Positions 26,336-38,775 are shown, counted from the first letter of the stretch. The stretch: DNA of 64,000 bases from Sphingobacteriaceae bacterium GW460-11-11-14-LB5 (GCA_002151545.1 CP021237.1:186001-250000); one strand, 5' to 3'. Numbers and translations: made by a program. Notes: generated from the letters alone by a model not told the origin.

Positions 26336-27265
26336 ATGAAAAGAAGAGATTTAATTAAAACACTTGGAGCTACGATAGGAACGATTGCTTTGACGAGTGT
26401 TGCAGACACATCAGTTGCTGCGCCAATCAAGAAAAAGAAGGCTTTAAAAATTGCACACATTACCGATGTGCACATCAGACCTGAGCACAATGCTGTTGCC
26501 CGCTTTAAGAAATGCCTCGAAATGATTAAAAAGGATAAAGTAGAGCTGATTCTTAATGGTGGCGATTCTATTTATGCGGCTGATTACGATCACATTACCA
26601 AAGATCGGGTAGAGCAGCAATGGGCCTGCTGGAACGAAAGTGTGCAGGTTGTAAAAGGTATCCCCATGCACCACGTGTTGGGAAATCATGACATGTGGTG
26701 GAAAGGTAAAGATGATGAGTTGGGCGGTAAAGCTGGGGTATTAAAGATGCTGGGCATGAGCAATAATTATTATAGCTTCGATCAAAAAGGCTGGCATTTT
26801 ATCATGCTGGATAGTAACCATCCAACAAATCCGGGTATGCTGGATGACGAACAATGGAACTGGTTTGTAGAAGATGTAAAAAAGAACAGTCAGGATAAGC
26901 CTACACTAATCATGTCGCATTACCCATTGTTGAGCTGTACCGGTATTGTAGATAACAAAGCAGATTTTAGAGGGCCATTTAAGGTTAGCGGGAGTTACAA
27001 CCACCTCGATATTATGAAGTTTATTGAAGTGTTTAACCAGAATAAGAACATTAAACTTTGTTTAAGTGGCCACATTCATTTACTGGATAAGGTTTGGTAC
27101 AATGACGTTGCTTATTTATGTAATGGCGCAACCAGTGGTTTCTGGTGGGAGCCGGGAGATGATGGTAAAAGTGCCTATAAACAAACCGTGCCAGGTTATT
27201 CTCTTCTCAATCTGTACGATGATGGAAGTTTTGAGCATGAATACATAAAGTACGAATTGAAGTAA
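26336..27265 (+). CDS. Calcineurin-like metallophosphoesterase 2 (Tat-exported)
   Basis: A 309-residue paralogue of the preceding enzyme. A twin-arginine signal (MKRRDLIKTLGATIGTIALT) suggests folded export. The dimetal motifs are ITDVHIRP (about 41-48), GGDS (about 71-74), GNHDMWW (about 116-122), SHYPLL (about 197-202) and SGHIHLLD (about 242-249). It starts 18 bp after the first phosphoesterase and its stop overlaps the next ATG by one base, so translation is coupled. The divergence between the two copies suggests they act on successive or different phosphate bonds. Confidence 0.92.
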   Translation: MKRRDLIKTLGATIGTIALTSVADTSVAAPIKKKKALKIAHITDVHIRPEHNAVARFKKCLEMIKKDKVELILNGGDSIYAADYDHITKDRVEQQWACWNESVQVVKGIPMHHVLGNHDMWWKGKDDELGGKAGVLKMLGMSNNYYSFDQKGWHFIMLDSNHPTNPGMLDDEQWNWFVEDVKKNSQDKPTLIMSHYPLLSCTGIVDNKADFRGPFKVSGSYNHLDIMKFIEVFNQNKNIKLCLSGHIHLLDKVWYNDVAYLCNGATSGFWWEPGDDGKSAYKQTVPGYSLLNLYDDGSFEHEYIKYELK

Positions 27266-28017
27266 TGAAACGGATATTTACATTGGTTTTAGGTTTAAAG
27301 CTGATTTTAATTTCTGCTGATCTTTGCGCACAAGTTACCACTTACAATCAGTTTTGGAACGATTTCCAATTTGTAACACCGATAAAAGGCAGGTGGAGCA
27401 ATGAAATAAATCTTGGCCAGGTATGGACGGGTGTGCCCGCAAATAACAATCCTTTTTATGCCAATGCACAACTTTATGCCAGAGTATGGATTCATTATTC
27501 ACTTTCAAAAGCTAAATTTTCGGTGTTTACCGGCTATAACCATAACCCCGAAATTATACTTGCCGGACAGGATGGTCTTCCGGAAATCAGATCTGCCATT
27601 CAGGGTATTTATTATTTCAGAAAAACGCCTTTTACCTTATCTGCCCGACTGAGGTTAGAAGATCACCGTGACAAACGAAGTTTAGGTGGTTTTGATGAAA
27701 GTTACCGGGTAAGGAGTCAGTTGAAGCTGGTAAAGCCCATAAATGCATCACAAATAGTTAAAGGAGCAGTTTACATGGTCGCTTCTGAAGAAGTATTTAC
27801 GCAAACTGCGCCCAATGTGTTTAGTCAGCCAAGGCTGGGAAGTAATAGACTGACCATTGGGTGTGGATATGCACTCACCGATGATTTTTTAATCGAAGTG
27901 GATTATGCTAATGATTACTACCCTGATAAAATACAGCAGCTTTCTTACCACAGTATGCAACTGAATTTAAGCTGTTATAATTGGGTGAAAAACCTAAAGG
28001 ATGCTTTGCTGAAGTGA
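27265..28017 (+). CDS. DUF2490-family outer-membrane-like protein
   Basis: A 250-residue exported protein with a signal peptide (about 1-22, ending LCAQ). The rest is amphipathic beta-strand with many aromatic residues (NQFWNDFQFVTPI near the start, RLRLEDHRDKRS near 127-138, VDYANDYYPD near 212-221), typical of small outer-membrane barrels assigned to DUF2490. It overlaps the stop of the phosphoesterase gene (TAATG) and is likely part of the same transcript. It may be a porin for the products or an envelope-stability protein; the role is unknown. Confidence 0.82.
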   Translation: MKRIFTLVLGLKLILISADLCAQVTTYNQFWNDFQFVTPIKGRWSNEINLGQVWTGVPANNNPFYANAQLYARVWIHYSLSKAKFSVFTGYNHNPEIILAGQDGLPEIRSAIQGIYYFRKTPFTLSARLRLEDHRDKRSLGGFDESYRVRSQLKLVKPINASQIVKGAVYMVASEEVFTQTAPNVFSQPRLGSNRLTIGCGYALTDDFLIEVDYANDYYPDKIQQLSYHSMQLNLSCYNWVKNLKDALLK

Positions 28018-28102
28018 GATGAAATATGATACCAATAAAAAAATAAAATATCCAGTCTGGCATGCTGGAGTTACAATCAATTTACCTTCTAAATAAAATA
28101 AT

Positions 28103-29125
28103 ATGAAGTCGAAACCTGCAACATTAAAGGAAATTGCTGATTTACTTGGTCTTTCTATCAGTACTGTTTCACGGTCCTTGATTGATCATCCAACCATTTC
28201 TCTGGTGACCAGAGAAAGAGTGAAAAAATTAGCAAAGAAGGTTAATTACAGGCCAAACCATTCGGCTCTTTCTTTTAGGTCGGGACGTACATTTACCATT
28301 GGACTTATCCTGCCTGATCTTTCCGAAACCTTTTTTTCTACGGCAATGACTGCTATAGAGGAAATGGCAATGGCCAATAATTATGCGGTTTTTGTAGCCC
28401 AGTCTATGAATAGTGAAGAACAAGAAATAGCCCTGGTAGAAAAAATGATTGATTTTAGGGTAGATGGCTTATTGATTGCGCTGGCAAAAGAAACGCAGAC
28501 TTTTGGTCATTTTTCCAGGCTTAAAGATAATGGTATTCCAGTTGTGTTTTTCGATCGCGTTCCCCCTTATTTCAGCATCAATTCAGTATGTTGTAACATC
28601 GAATTAGCCACCCAGCAGGCGGTTGATTTTTTATTAAAGAAGGGGCACCGGCGAATAGGCATGATTAACGGACCCGAAAGCCTGCTTTCGAGTACGGAGC
28701 GTAAAAACGGTTATATCAAGGCGCTGGAAAGAGAGCAAATCTCTTTTGATCCGTCCCTGTATACAGAATGCGACCTAACAGAAAGTGGCACCGAAAAAGA
28801 AATGGATAGGCTTTTAGCAGTACCCGGCAGGCCAAGCGCAGTGCTTGCATTTAACGACTATGTGGCCATTTATGCAATCAGGAAACTTAGGGCACAACAC
28901 ATTACTGCTGCTGAAGCAATAGACTTTGTCAGTTTTTCAAACCTTTCCGTTTTACGGTTTATGGATTACAGACCCATTGCCACGGTTGAGCAATCACCAG
29001 CCCTGCAAGGCAAAACCGCAATGCAGATCTTAATGGACCTCGTCAATTCCAGGTACAATGGCTCGGTATCAGAACAGCGGTTCAGAAATGTTGTTCTTGA
29101 AGGAAAACTGGTGCTTGATCAATAA
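28103..29125 (+). CDS. LacI-family transcriptional regulator 1
   Basis: A 340-residue DNA-binding repressor or activator. The N-terminal helix-turn-helix (about 6-50) contains LKEIADLLGLSISTVSRSL, followed by the hinge helix with YRPNHSA. A periplasmic-binding-protein-like effector domain fills about 62-335. In Bacteroidetes such regulators control local sugar loci, and the effector is usually a sugar or sugar phosphate. It closes the phosphoesterase run, 85 bp after the DUF2490 gene, and is followed by a strong terminator. Its operator is not identified; the palindromes at 15977 and 23672 are candidates. Confidence 0.93.
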   Translation: MKSKPATLKEIADLLGLSISTVSRSLIDHPTISLVTRERVKKLAKKVNYRPNHSALSFRSGRTFTIGLILPDLSETFFSTAMTAIEEMAMANNYAVFVAQSMNSEEQEIALVEKMIDFRVDGLLIALAKETQTFGHFSRLKDNGIPVVFFDRVPPYFSINSVCCNIELATQQAVDFLLKKGHRRIGMINGPESLLSSTERKNGYIKALEREQISFDPSLYTECDLTESGTEKEMDRLLAVPGRPSAVLAFNDYVAIYAIRKLRAQHITAAEAIDFVSFSNLSVLRFMDYRPIATVEQSPALQGKTAMQILMDLVNSRYNGSVSEQRFRNVVLEGKLVLDQ

Positions 29126-29185
29126 TTTTACATTACCATCTTAAAAGAATTAAAGTTCTGATATGCATTGGTGCATGTTAGATTA

Positions 29186-29214
29186 AAAGCCCTGCAAATT
29201 AATTGCAGGGCTTT
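29186..29214 (+). terminator. Rho-independent terminator after LacI regulator 1
   Basis: AAAGCCCTGCAA (29186-29197) pairs perfectly with TTGCAGGGCTTT (29203-29214), giving a 12-bp stem and a 5-nt loop followed by CTGTTT. It works in both directions. Confidence 0.9.
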
Positions 29215-29597
29215 CTGTTTATCTACGTTGATTCTATTAAACACCATCATTAGTGCGCATTTCGGCCAAATTTTATTTTGTATGTTTAATAATATTTGTC
29301 AGACTTATTTATTTGTATTTTAAAATCAAAATCCGGTATAATTTGGTTAATAAACGGCCGTTTTTGTGTTTAGCATTTGTTAACTTCGGTTATGTTATTT
29401 TATAAATTATTGTAAGGATTTTTTTTCGTGTTTTATAACGGTGAAAATGAATTGGAGGTTTCTTAAACACTGAATGGCTTTTTAATGGCGTAAAAACAAT
29501 TAAAAGCAGATAAATCTTGGTTTGGGGCTTAACAGAGGCGTTAGGCAAAATATGCTGTCGCATTAAATCATTCAATCTAACCATAAAACAAAAAGTA
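29215..29597. other. 383-bp AT-rich leader before the astacin gene
   Basis: It contains the 12-bp perfect palindrome AAACGGCCGTTT at 29352-29363 in otherwise AT-rich DNA. No exact TAnnTTTG box or coding remnant is seen. The palindrome may be a regulator site. Confidence 0.4.
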
Positions 29598-30899
29598 ATG
29601 AAAACAAACAAAAAGATTTACCTGGGCGTATTCACAGCCATCCTACTCAGTATTTCAGTTATAAGTTGTAAAAAACAGGGCATCGAAAACAATGCTGAAA
29701 CCGATGTGAAAAAGCTAGACAACATGCATGAGTTTAATTTCGGAGGAAATAAAATCCTGGTGAAAGAAGATAAGGGCATCTATTACCTTTCAGACGATGT
29801 TATCTTAACCGAACAACAATTTAACTTGTTGAAAGCCAATAACAATGCCGCAATGTCTTCCACAGCAAGGGCGTTAATTATGAATTCGCTGGTTAAACGC
29901 TGGACAAATTCCATCGTATATTACAGTCTGAGCAATCTGGGGGCAGATACCGCTTCTTCGCTAAAAGCCATGCAATATATCGCCAGGGTATCGCCACTTA
30001 CTTTTGTACAAAGAACATCGCAAACAAATTATATCAATTTTGTTAAATCTACCGGGAACAGTTCTTCAGTAGGTATGGTTGGGGGTGCTCAAAACCTCAA
30101 TTTATACAATTATAATACACCTGGCATTATCATTCATGAGCTGTTTCATGCACTGGGCGTAATGCACGAACAATGCAGAACCGATCAAAGCAGTAATGTA
30201 ATTATCCATCCTGAAAACATTCCCGATGATAAAGAATTTAACTTTAATCAGGTGTCGGCTACCAGTTATACCAATCATGGTAACTTCGATTTCGAGTCGA
30301 TTATGATGTATGAGCCTTATGCTTTTTCGAGCAATGGTCAGCCTACCATTACCAAACTCGATGGTTCTACTTATCAAACCAGTTATCCGGCAGCTAACAT
30401 GTCGCCAACAGATATCGCAGGTATCAACCAGCTTTACACGGGCTTTACATACGTAGGTTTACCGGCAAATACCAGTTACGAAATTGCTTCAGCATTGGAT
30501 AATACCAAATTGTTAAATGTACCTGGCAGCGCTACTGCTGATGGGACACAGGTAATTATTTACACCGATGGAAACTCTAATAACGCAAGATGGAGTGTAA
30601 CCAAAAATGCTGATGGATATTACAGGCTATCACCTTTACATGCACCTACTAAAGCGCTTACGGTAGTAGGCAGTGCTACAGCAAACGGAACCAAATTAGA
30701 AATCAGGACCCACACTGGCGCCACTTCGCAACAGTTTAACATTACACCTGAGGCTAGCGGTTATTATATTATTTCGCCTCGTAATGCCCCTTCAAAAAAT
30801 GTGGATGTTCCGGGCAGTGCTACCGCCAATGGTACATTACTTAATATCTGGAGTTACGGTGGTGCCAATAACCAAAAATTTAAGTTTAATACTTTCTAA
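29598..30899 (+). CDS. Astacin-type (M12A) zinc metalloprotease with ricin-type lectin domain
   Basis: A 433-residue lipoprotein (lipobox ISC, C24). The catalytic domain spans about 95-295. Its zinc site is HELFHALGVMHE, with ligands H180, H184 and H190 and the base E181, and the Met-turn is SIMMY. The C-terminal 135 residues hold three repeats of a ricin/CBM13-like beta-trefoil, each with a GSATANGT-like turn, so it may bind a glycan or glycoprotein. I start at ATG 29598 directly before the signal; the in-frame TTG at 29517 adds an implausible leader. It stands alone with its own terminator. It probably cleaves proteins at the cell surface. Confidence 0.93.
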   Translation: MKTNKKIYLGVFTAILLSISVISCKKQGIENNAETDVKKLDNMHEFNFGGNKILVKEDKGIYYLSDDVILTEQQFNLLKANNNAAMSSTARALIMNSLVKRWTNSIVYYSLSNLGADTASSLKAMQYIARVSPLTFVQRTSQTNYINFVKSTGNSSSVGMVGGAQNLNLYNYNTPGIIIHELFHALGVMHEQCRTDQSSNVIIHPENIPDDKEFNFNQVSATSYTNHGNFDFESIMMYEPYAFSSNGQPTITKLDGSTYQTSYPAANMSPTDIAGINQLYTGFTYVGLPANTSYEIASALDNTKLLNVPGSATADGTQVIIYTDGNSNNARWSVTKNADGYYRLSPLHAPTKALTVVGSATANGTKLEIRTHTGATSQQFNITPEASGYYIISPRNAPSKNVDVPGSATANGTLLNIWSYGGANNQKFKFNTF

Positions 30900-30930
30900 C
30901 AAGTCATCTCCATATATACCTGTTTCATCC

Positions 30931-30972
30931 TGCCCCCCTAAAGTTAATGCTTTGGCGGGGGCATTTTATTTT
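30931..30972 (+). terminator. Terminator after the astacin gene
   Basis: TGCCCCC (30931-30937) pairs with GGGGGCA (30957-30963), with an inner AAAG/CTTT pairing, and is followed by TTTTATTTT. Confidence 0.85.
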
Positions 30973-31158
30973 AAGCAGGAATTAACCTAAGATTAAATTT
31001 TAGTGATTTAAACCCCATCACCCTTCTAAATTGCTGATATAGCACATTAATAGATTCTAACTATTCCATTATAGAATTAAATGATTGTGATTAGTTATTT
31101 CAATTCTCTAAATTTATAATTATCCGGTCAATCTGTTAAAGGATCAGAATTTCACTAA

Positions 31159-33441
<2,283 letters not shown>

Positions 33442-33463
33442 TTTTAAATACAACGCAACATTT

Positions 33464-33495
33464 AAAGGCACCGGAAATTTCGGTGCCTTTTGTTT
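33464..33495 (+). terminator. Terminator after katG
   Basis: AAAGGCACCG (33464-33473) pairs with CGGTGCCTTT (33481-33490), 10 bp with an AAATTT-containing loop, followed by TGTTT. Confidence 0.9.
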
Positions 33496-33636
33496 GAAAT
33501 GGGAATCGCAATTCTTAAAATATTCGATCATTAAATTAGCTTATACCTAGTAATTTACATTGTTCGTACTATTGTTTTATTGGGGTAATAACTTTATTTT
33601 CGTCTTACCAAACAAACTGACACAGCGCTCCATTTA

Positions 33637-36600
33637 ATGAAGAAATTTCTTATTTCTATTTTAATCTGCATTCTGCATTTTAATTTATCCTATTCGTTTG
33701 CCCAAGTACCTGTAATCAATAGCTTTAATCCCAAAACAGGGCCAGTTGGTTCTGATGTTGAGATTTTGGGGACAGATTTTAACCCTAATGCTGGATCTAA
33801 TACCGTTTTCTTTGGAGCAACGCAGGCGCAGGTTAAATCAGCAACAGCAGGCAAACTTATTGTTAGCATTCCTAGTGGGGCCAACAATAAGCCGATAACG
33901 GTCCTCAACCGATCAAACGGTCTTCTTGCGCAAACCAAAACTTCCTTTATGGTTACTTCACCGTTTAATGGGAGCATTACAGCCGATGATTTTTCGTCAG
34001 GACAAAATTTTACCACAGGGAATGCCCCGAAAAATTTTGCCATTGGAGATTTTGATGGCGATGGAAAACCTGATGTAGCAGTTACCAATACTGAGCAGGG
34101 AACCATTAATGTTTTTAGAAATACCTCAAATAAGAATGAAAACATTGCCTTTGAAATGCAGCAATCTTTGTGGCTTGCTTCAACAAATGTAATCGTTGCA
34201 GATTTAAATGGCGACGGAAAGCTTGATATCGTTGCTACCGGGCAATACAACATAAATATTTTTGTTTTTATCAATAGATCTGCCCCTGGCAATGTACGTT
34301 TTGATTCTTTGTCAAGTTTTAGAGCAGCAGGCGAATGCACCCACATCGATGTAGTTGATTTTGACGAGGACGGAAAACCTGATATTGTAGCTACAACAGT
34401 TGCATATTATAACAAAACAATATCTATCCTTAAAAATACTTCAATAAACGAAATATTGTCTTTTGATAGTTTTATGGATTTTAACGGGACAGACAATGGT
34501 TATTATTTAAGCTGTAAGGATTTTGATGGTGATGGAAAGGTCGATATATCAGTAAGCAACGGAGGCTCGGTAATTTTTCTCCGTAATACCTCCAGTATAG
34601 GTAAGATAAATTTTGCTGCCAAGGTTAGTTTTAAGGCCGAAGGCTGTTATGATGCAGGCGACATCGATGGGGATGGAAAGCCTGATTTTATTAGTGTAAC
34701 AAGAGAGCCTGGTGTTGTTAGTATTTTCAAGAATAGTTCTTCAGCAGGTAATCTGAATTTTAGCTTGGCGAAATCTTTTTCTACTTCTCCTTATCCTAGT
34801 ACTGTGTTTATTCAGGATGTTGATGGAGATGGTAAGAATGATTTTTTTACCTATGATGGTATTGGAAAGCCTCGGGTCTTTCGTAATATCAGTTCAACAG
34901 TTATCGATTTTGACCTAACGAGTGGAATAGTAATTGACGGTATTGATATTGCTGTTGCAGACATGAATGCAGATGGCGTAGCAGATATTTTAACTTCGAA
35001 ATGGTCTTCGGGTGTAATTTGTGCTTATTTAAACGTTAGTCAACGGGTAGTTAATACTTCTGTCCCCAAAATCACTTCCTTTAGCCCTCTAGCTGCCTCT
35101 AAAGATGCTTCAGTGCAGATAAAAGGTTCCGGTTTTTCGGCCGTTGCCGCAAACAACGATATTTTTTTCGGATCAACAAAAGCTGTTGTAACCAAGGCAA
35201 GTGGCAATGAGCTTACCGTTAAGGTTCCGCAGGGAAGTGCTTACGAACAGATTTCTGTATTGAACAGGGAAAGCCTGAATACCGGAAGATCTGCTTTTCC
35301 GTTTACTTATTCTCCATTCTTATCAAAGAAAGCTATCTATAGCTCAGATTTTGACCCAGAATTCAAAATATCTGGACCACAGTATTTCAATAATTCAAAG
35401 TTTGCCGATCTGGATAATGATGGGAAACCTGATTTAATTGTCTCAAATTCTAATACAAACGGAAACGGCATTTCAATTTATCGCAACATAGCTAGCCCTG
35501 GCGCTTTAAATGCCAGTTCCTTTGCTTCCAAAATAGATCTTGGTGTTAACGGAAAGGTTTACTTTGTGAGTACAGGAGATGTTAATGGCGATGGCAAAAT
35601 AGACCTTTTGTTAACTATTGATCATAGACTGTTGATTTTTATCAATACAACAACCAATGGAAACATTTCATTTGTCAATAAAATCAATTTGGAATACAAT
35701 AGCTCGGCCGAGGAAGTTTTGGTGAATGATGTTGATGGTGATGGGAAGGCAGATCTAATAGCTGTGGGCTCGGGTTATATAGCAATGGTTTTTAAGAACA
35801 CCTCCATTATGGGGCAAATCGAATCAATATCATTCGCAAGCCCAGTAACACTTTACAGTAAAACCCGTATACACGATCTTAGGTTAGGCGATATCGACGG
35901 CGATGGAAAGATTGATCTTACATTTCTAGAAGAATACGTTGGCAACATGCCAGCAGGTTTTGTGATCATGTTGAACAAGTCTGTACCAGGCAATATCAGT
36001 TTCGATTTAGGTACAAAAATTACCGTTTACAATAATAGCTTATGTTTTAATCTTATTGATATTGATGGGGATAACAGGTTGGATGCTGTGGTAGGATGTG
36101 GCTCTGGTTCGGGCTTTCTCCTGTTTGCCCAAAATGCATCCACACCTGGTAATGTGAGCTTTGGCGGCCTGATGGTAAAGCCTTTGGAAAACAGTCTTTC
36201 AAAAATTGATATAGCTGATATTGATGGCGATGGCAGACCAGACCTTGCTTTTGCAGATAATAGTAAGAATTTTGTGGCGATTTTCAGGAATGCTTCGGTG
36301 AATGGCACATTTGATAAGGATGTTTTCGGACAATTGGCTAAAATACCAGTTAGTGCTGAAAACCCAAAAATAGTGCTTGCAGATATCGATGGTGATGGCC
36401 GGGTCGATATCCTCACAACCGGTTATACTTCGCTGTCGTTTTTAAGAAACAATCCAAACCCCTTACAGGCACCGCCAACTATTACCTCCTTTTCGCCTTT
36501 AAATGCAAAAACGGGCGCTTTGGTAAGCATTACAGGTAAATTTTTAAGTAATGCCACAAATGTAAGTTTTGGCGGCAAGGCTGCCCTGAGTTTTAAGGTT

Positions 36601-38775
36601 GTTTCCGATAACCTGATCGAGGCCACTGTAGCCAATGGTTTGTCTGGTGTAATACGTGTGGTAACACCAGATGGTGCTGGAGAAATCGATGGTTTTAAAT
36701 ATGATGCGCCACCGGTTCTGTCCTCGTTTTCTCCCGTACTGGCATCAGCGGGCGAAACCATTACCATAACAGGGAGCAATTTAACAGGTACAACCGCTAT
36801 AAGTTTTGGTGGAGCCCCGGTAAAATCATTTAACGTAATTTCCGATCAGAAAATAGAAGTTGTGCTGGCTGAGCATACAAACTCAGGTAGTATTATCATC
36901 ACAACACCAAATGGAACTGGAGCGATTTCCGGTTTTAAATTCCCCTTACCCAATATTTCTATCGATGCAAAAAAATCTTTTTTAGCTGGAACAAAAATTA
37001 CACCTATCGAAATCAAAAATTCTGGTGGGCGTATTCCAAATGCCCTTTACTCTGAAGTATCCACTCATGCAGGAAGTGGTAACGAAGGACTCATCAACGG
37101 TACTGGACTGGCCGCATTCTTCAATCTTCCAAGCTCAACTGCCACAGATAAAGATGGAAATGTATATGTAACAGATAGTAAGAACAATGTCATCAGAAAG
37201 ATTACGCCTGCAGGGCTAACTTCAACTTATGCGGGGAACGGTAAAGCAGGATCGGCAAACGGTACAGGTCTATCTGCGAGCTTCAATTCACCAATGGGTA
37301 TAGCCGTAGATCTTAACAACAATGTATATGTAAGTGACTATACCACCAGCCTGATCAGGAAGATATCTCCAAGTGGCGAAGTATCTATTTTAGCTGGCGG
37401 GGGAGCAAGCGGTGCTGATGGACAGGGAACTGCAGCTGGCTTTAATAATCCCGCTGGTATTGTAACCGATTTTAACGGAAATATATTTGTTTGCGACGTT
37501 TCTAATCATAAGATCAGAAAGATAACGCCGGAGGGTTTGGTAAGTACCGTTGCAGGTAGTGGTATTGGCAGTGCAGATGGCGTTGGAAATGCTGCAAGTT
37601 TTAATAGGCCATACGGAATTTCGACAGATGGAATGGGCAATTTTTATGTTGTCGAATATACTGGGAATCTTTTGCGTAAAGTTACCGAGAATGGGATTGT
37701 GAGCACGATCGCCGGAACAGGCAATAGTTTTGCTACACTTGATGGGCAGGGAAAAGATGCCCGCTTTAATCAGCCTGCAGGGGTTGTAGTAGATGGCGGC
37801 GGCAATATTTTTGTATCAGAGAATTATAATTTTATCAGAAAAGTAAGTCCTTCCGGTTATGTAACTACTATTGCCGGTAATGGTAAGCAGGGCAATCAGA
37901 ATGGGATAGGTACATTGGCCATGTTTAAACTGCCCTATCAGATCAGCGCCAATGGTTTTGGCGATATTTTCGTGGCAGATATGTATAATCATCAGATTAA
38001 AAAGATAAGTACTGTGGGCTACCAGGTTACGCCTACATTGCCACAAGGTTTAGAACTCAATGTTGATGGAACCATAACAGGTACTCCAACAGAAGAGGCT
38101 ACGCTAAAAGAATATACTGTTACAGCCTATAACGTTTCTGGATCCAGTTCTGCAAAAATTACGATAGAAGTAACCATTCCAGGCGCGCCCATTATAACAG
38201 CATTCAGTCCGTTAACTGCAAAAGATGGCGAAACAGTCAAGATTTCGGGAACTGGTTTTACCGGAGCAACAGAGCTCTCTTTAGGTGGCATTTCAGTTGC
38301 TTCATTTATTGTAGATTCTGATAGCCAGATTACTGCAATTGTAGGCATGGGCAGATCGGGTGATGTGAAAATTATTACTCCCGGAGGAGAAGTAAGTAAA
38401 ACTGGTTTTGTTTATTCTGGTCCGTATATCGAATCGTTTATGCCACAGGCAGCTGCTTCCGGACAAAGTATTACCATATCCGGATCTGGATTTTTGGGAA
38501 CAAACCAGGTAAGTTTCGGTGGAAGGGCAGCTGCCAGCTATAATGTAGAATCGGATACCAAAATAGTAGCTGTACTGGGCATTGGAGGAAGTGGTGATAT
38601 TTTGGTTAAGAACAGTATCGGAACAGGCAGAAAAATGGGATTTCTTAAGATCAAAGCAACCCCGGTTACGATCAGCTATGAGAATAAACATATTTTTAAT
38701 GTAAACCGTACCGTAAAAGTATTGCTCCTACGGTTCAGGGAGGTGTGGTACCCGAAGAGATATATACAAACGTAA
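33637..38775 (+). CDS. Giant FG-GAP/IPT/NHL surface protein, 5' part before frameshift
   Basis: 1712 residues, of which about 1693 belong to the true protein. A signal peptide (about 1-22) is followed by an IPT/TIG domain (about 25-110), FG-GAP/VCBS repeats with calcium-type DFDGDGKPD loops (about 120-460), another IPT (about 470-560), a second FG-GAP block (about 570-940), two IPT domains (about 945-1105), NHL-type propeller repeats with NNVIRKI motifs (about 1130-1440), a putative-Ig segment and two more IPT domains. The reading frame then breaks at A-run 38715-38718. One added A joins it to the next entry. It is predicted to be exported and surface-bound, and perhaps adhesive. Confidence 0.88.
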   Translation: MKKFLISILICILHFNLSYSFAQVPVINSFNPKTGPVGSDVEILGTDFNPNAGSNTVFFGATQAQVKSATAGKLIVSIPSGANNKPITVLNRSNGLLAQTKTSFMVTSPFNGSITADDFSSGQNFTTGNAPKNFAIGDFDGDGKPDVAVTNTEQGTINVFRNTSNKNENIAFEMQQSLWLASTNVIVADLNGDGKLDIVATGQYNINIFVFINRSAPGNVRFDSLSSFRAAGECTHIDVVDFDEDGKPDIVATTVAYYNKTISILKNTSINEILSFDSFMDFNGTDNGYYLSCKDFDGDGKVDISVSNGGSVIFLRNTSSIGKINFAAKVSFKAEGCYDAGDIDGDGKPDFISVTREPGVVSIFKNSSSAGNLNFSLAKSFSTSPYPSTVFIQDVDGDGKNDFFTYDGIGKPRVFRNISSTVIDFDLTSGIVIDGIDIAVADMNADGVADILTSKWSSGVICAYLNVSQRVVNTSVPKITSFSPLAASKDASVQIKGSGFSAVAANNDIFFGSTKAVVTKASGNELTVKVPQGSAYEQISVLNRESLNTGRSAFPFTYSPFLSKKAIYSSDFDPEFKISGPQYFNNSKFADLDNDGKPDLIVSNSNTNGNGISIYRNIASPGALNASSFASKIDLGVNGKVYFVSTGDVNGDGKIDLLLTIDHRLLIFINTTTNGNISFVNKINLEYNSSAEEVLVNDVDGDGKADLIAVGSGYIAMVFKNTSIMGQIESISFASPVTLYSKTRIHDLRLGDIDGDGKIDLTFLEEYVGNMPAGFVIMLNKSVPGNISFDLGTKITVYNNSLCFNLIDIDGDNRLDAVVGCGSGSGFLLFAQNASTPGNVSFGGLMVKPLENSLSKIDIADIDGDGRPDLAFADNSKNFVAIFRNASVNGTFDKDVFGQLAKIPVSAENPKIVLADIDGDGRVDILTTGYTSLSFLRNNPNPLQAPPTITSFSPLNAKTGALVSITGKFLSNATNVSFGGKAALSFKVVSDNLIEATVANGLSGVIRVVTPDGAGEIDGFKYDAPPVLSSFSPVLASAGETITITGSNLTGTTAISFGGAPVKSFNVISDQKIEVVLAEHTNSGSIIITTPNGTGAISGFKFPLPNISIDAKKSFLAGTKITPIEIKNSGGRIPNALYSEVSTHAGSGNEGLINGTGLAAFFNLPSSTATDKDGNVYVTDSKNNVIRKITPAGLTSTYAGNGKAGSANGTGLSASFNSPMGIAVDLNNNVYVSDYTTSLIRKISPSGEVSILAGGGASGADGQGTAAGFNNPAGIVTDFNGNIFVCDVSNHKIRKITPEGLVSTVAGSGIGSADGVGNAASFNRPYGISTDGMGNFYVVEYTGNLLRKVTENGIVSTIAGTGNSFATLDGQGKDARFNQPAGVVVDGGGNIFVSENYNFIRKVSPSGYVTTIAGNGKQGNQNGIGTLAMFKLPYQISANGFGDIFVADMYNHQIKKISTVGYQVTPTLPQGLELNVDGTITGTPTEEATLKEYTVTAYNVSGSSSAKITIEVTIPGAPIITAFSPLTAKDGETVKISGTGFTGATELSLGGISVASFIVDSDSQITAIVGMGRSGDVKIITPGGEVSKTGFVYSGPYIESFMPQAAASGQSITISGSGFLGTNQVSFGGRAAASYNVESDTKIVAVLGIGGSGDILVKNSIGTGRKMGFLKIKATPVTISYENKHIFNVNRTVKVLLLRFREVWYPKRYIQT

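Noticed and set aside
33690..34346. Long open frame on the minus strand inside the giant surface protein (218 codons), and similar ones at 36027-36779 and 38879-39391.
   Set aside because: They mirror the repetitive FG-GAP/NHL coding sequence, have no start signal and no family, and are explained by codon bias of the real plus-strand gene.
38715..38718. Programmed -1 ribosomal frameshifting at GTAAAAG.
   Set aside because: The site is not a classical slippery heptamer and I see no clear downstream stimulatory hairpin. A sequencing or real deletion is simpler, though not proven.
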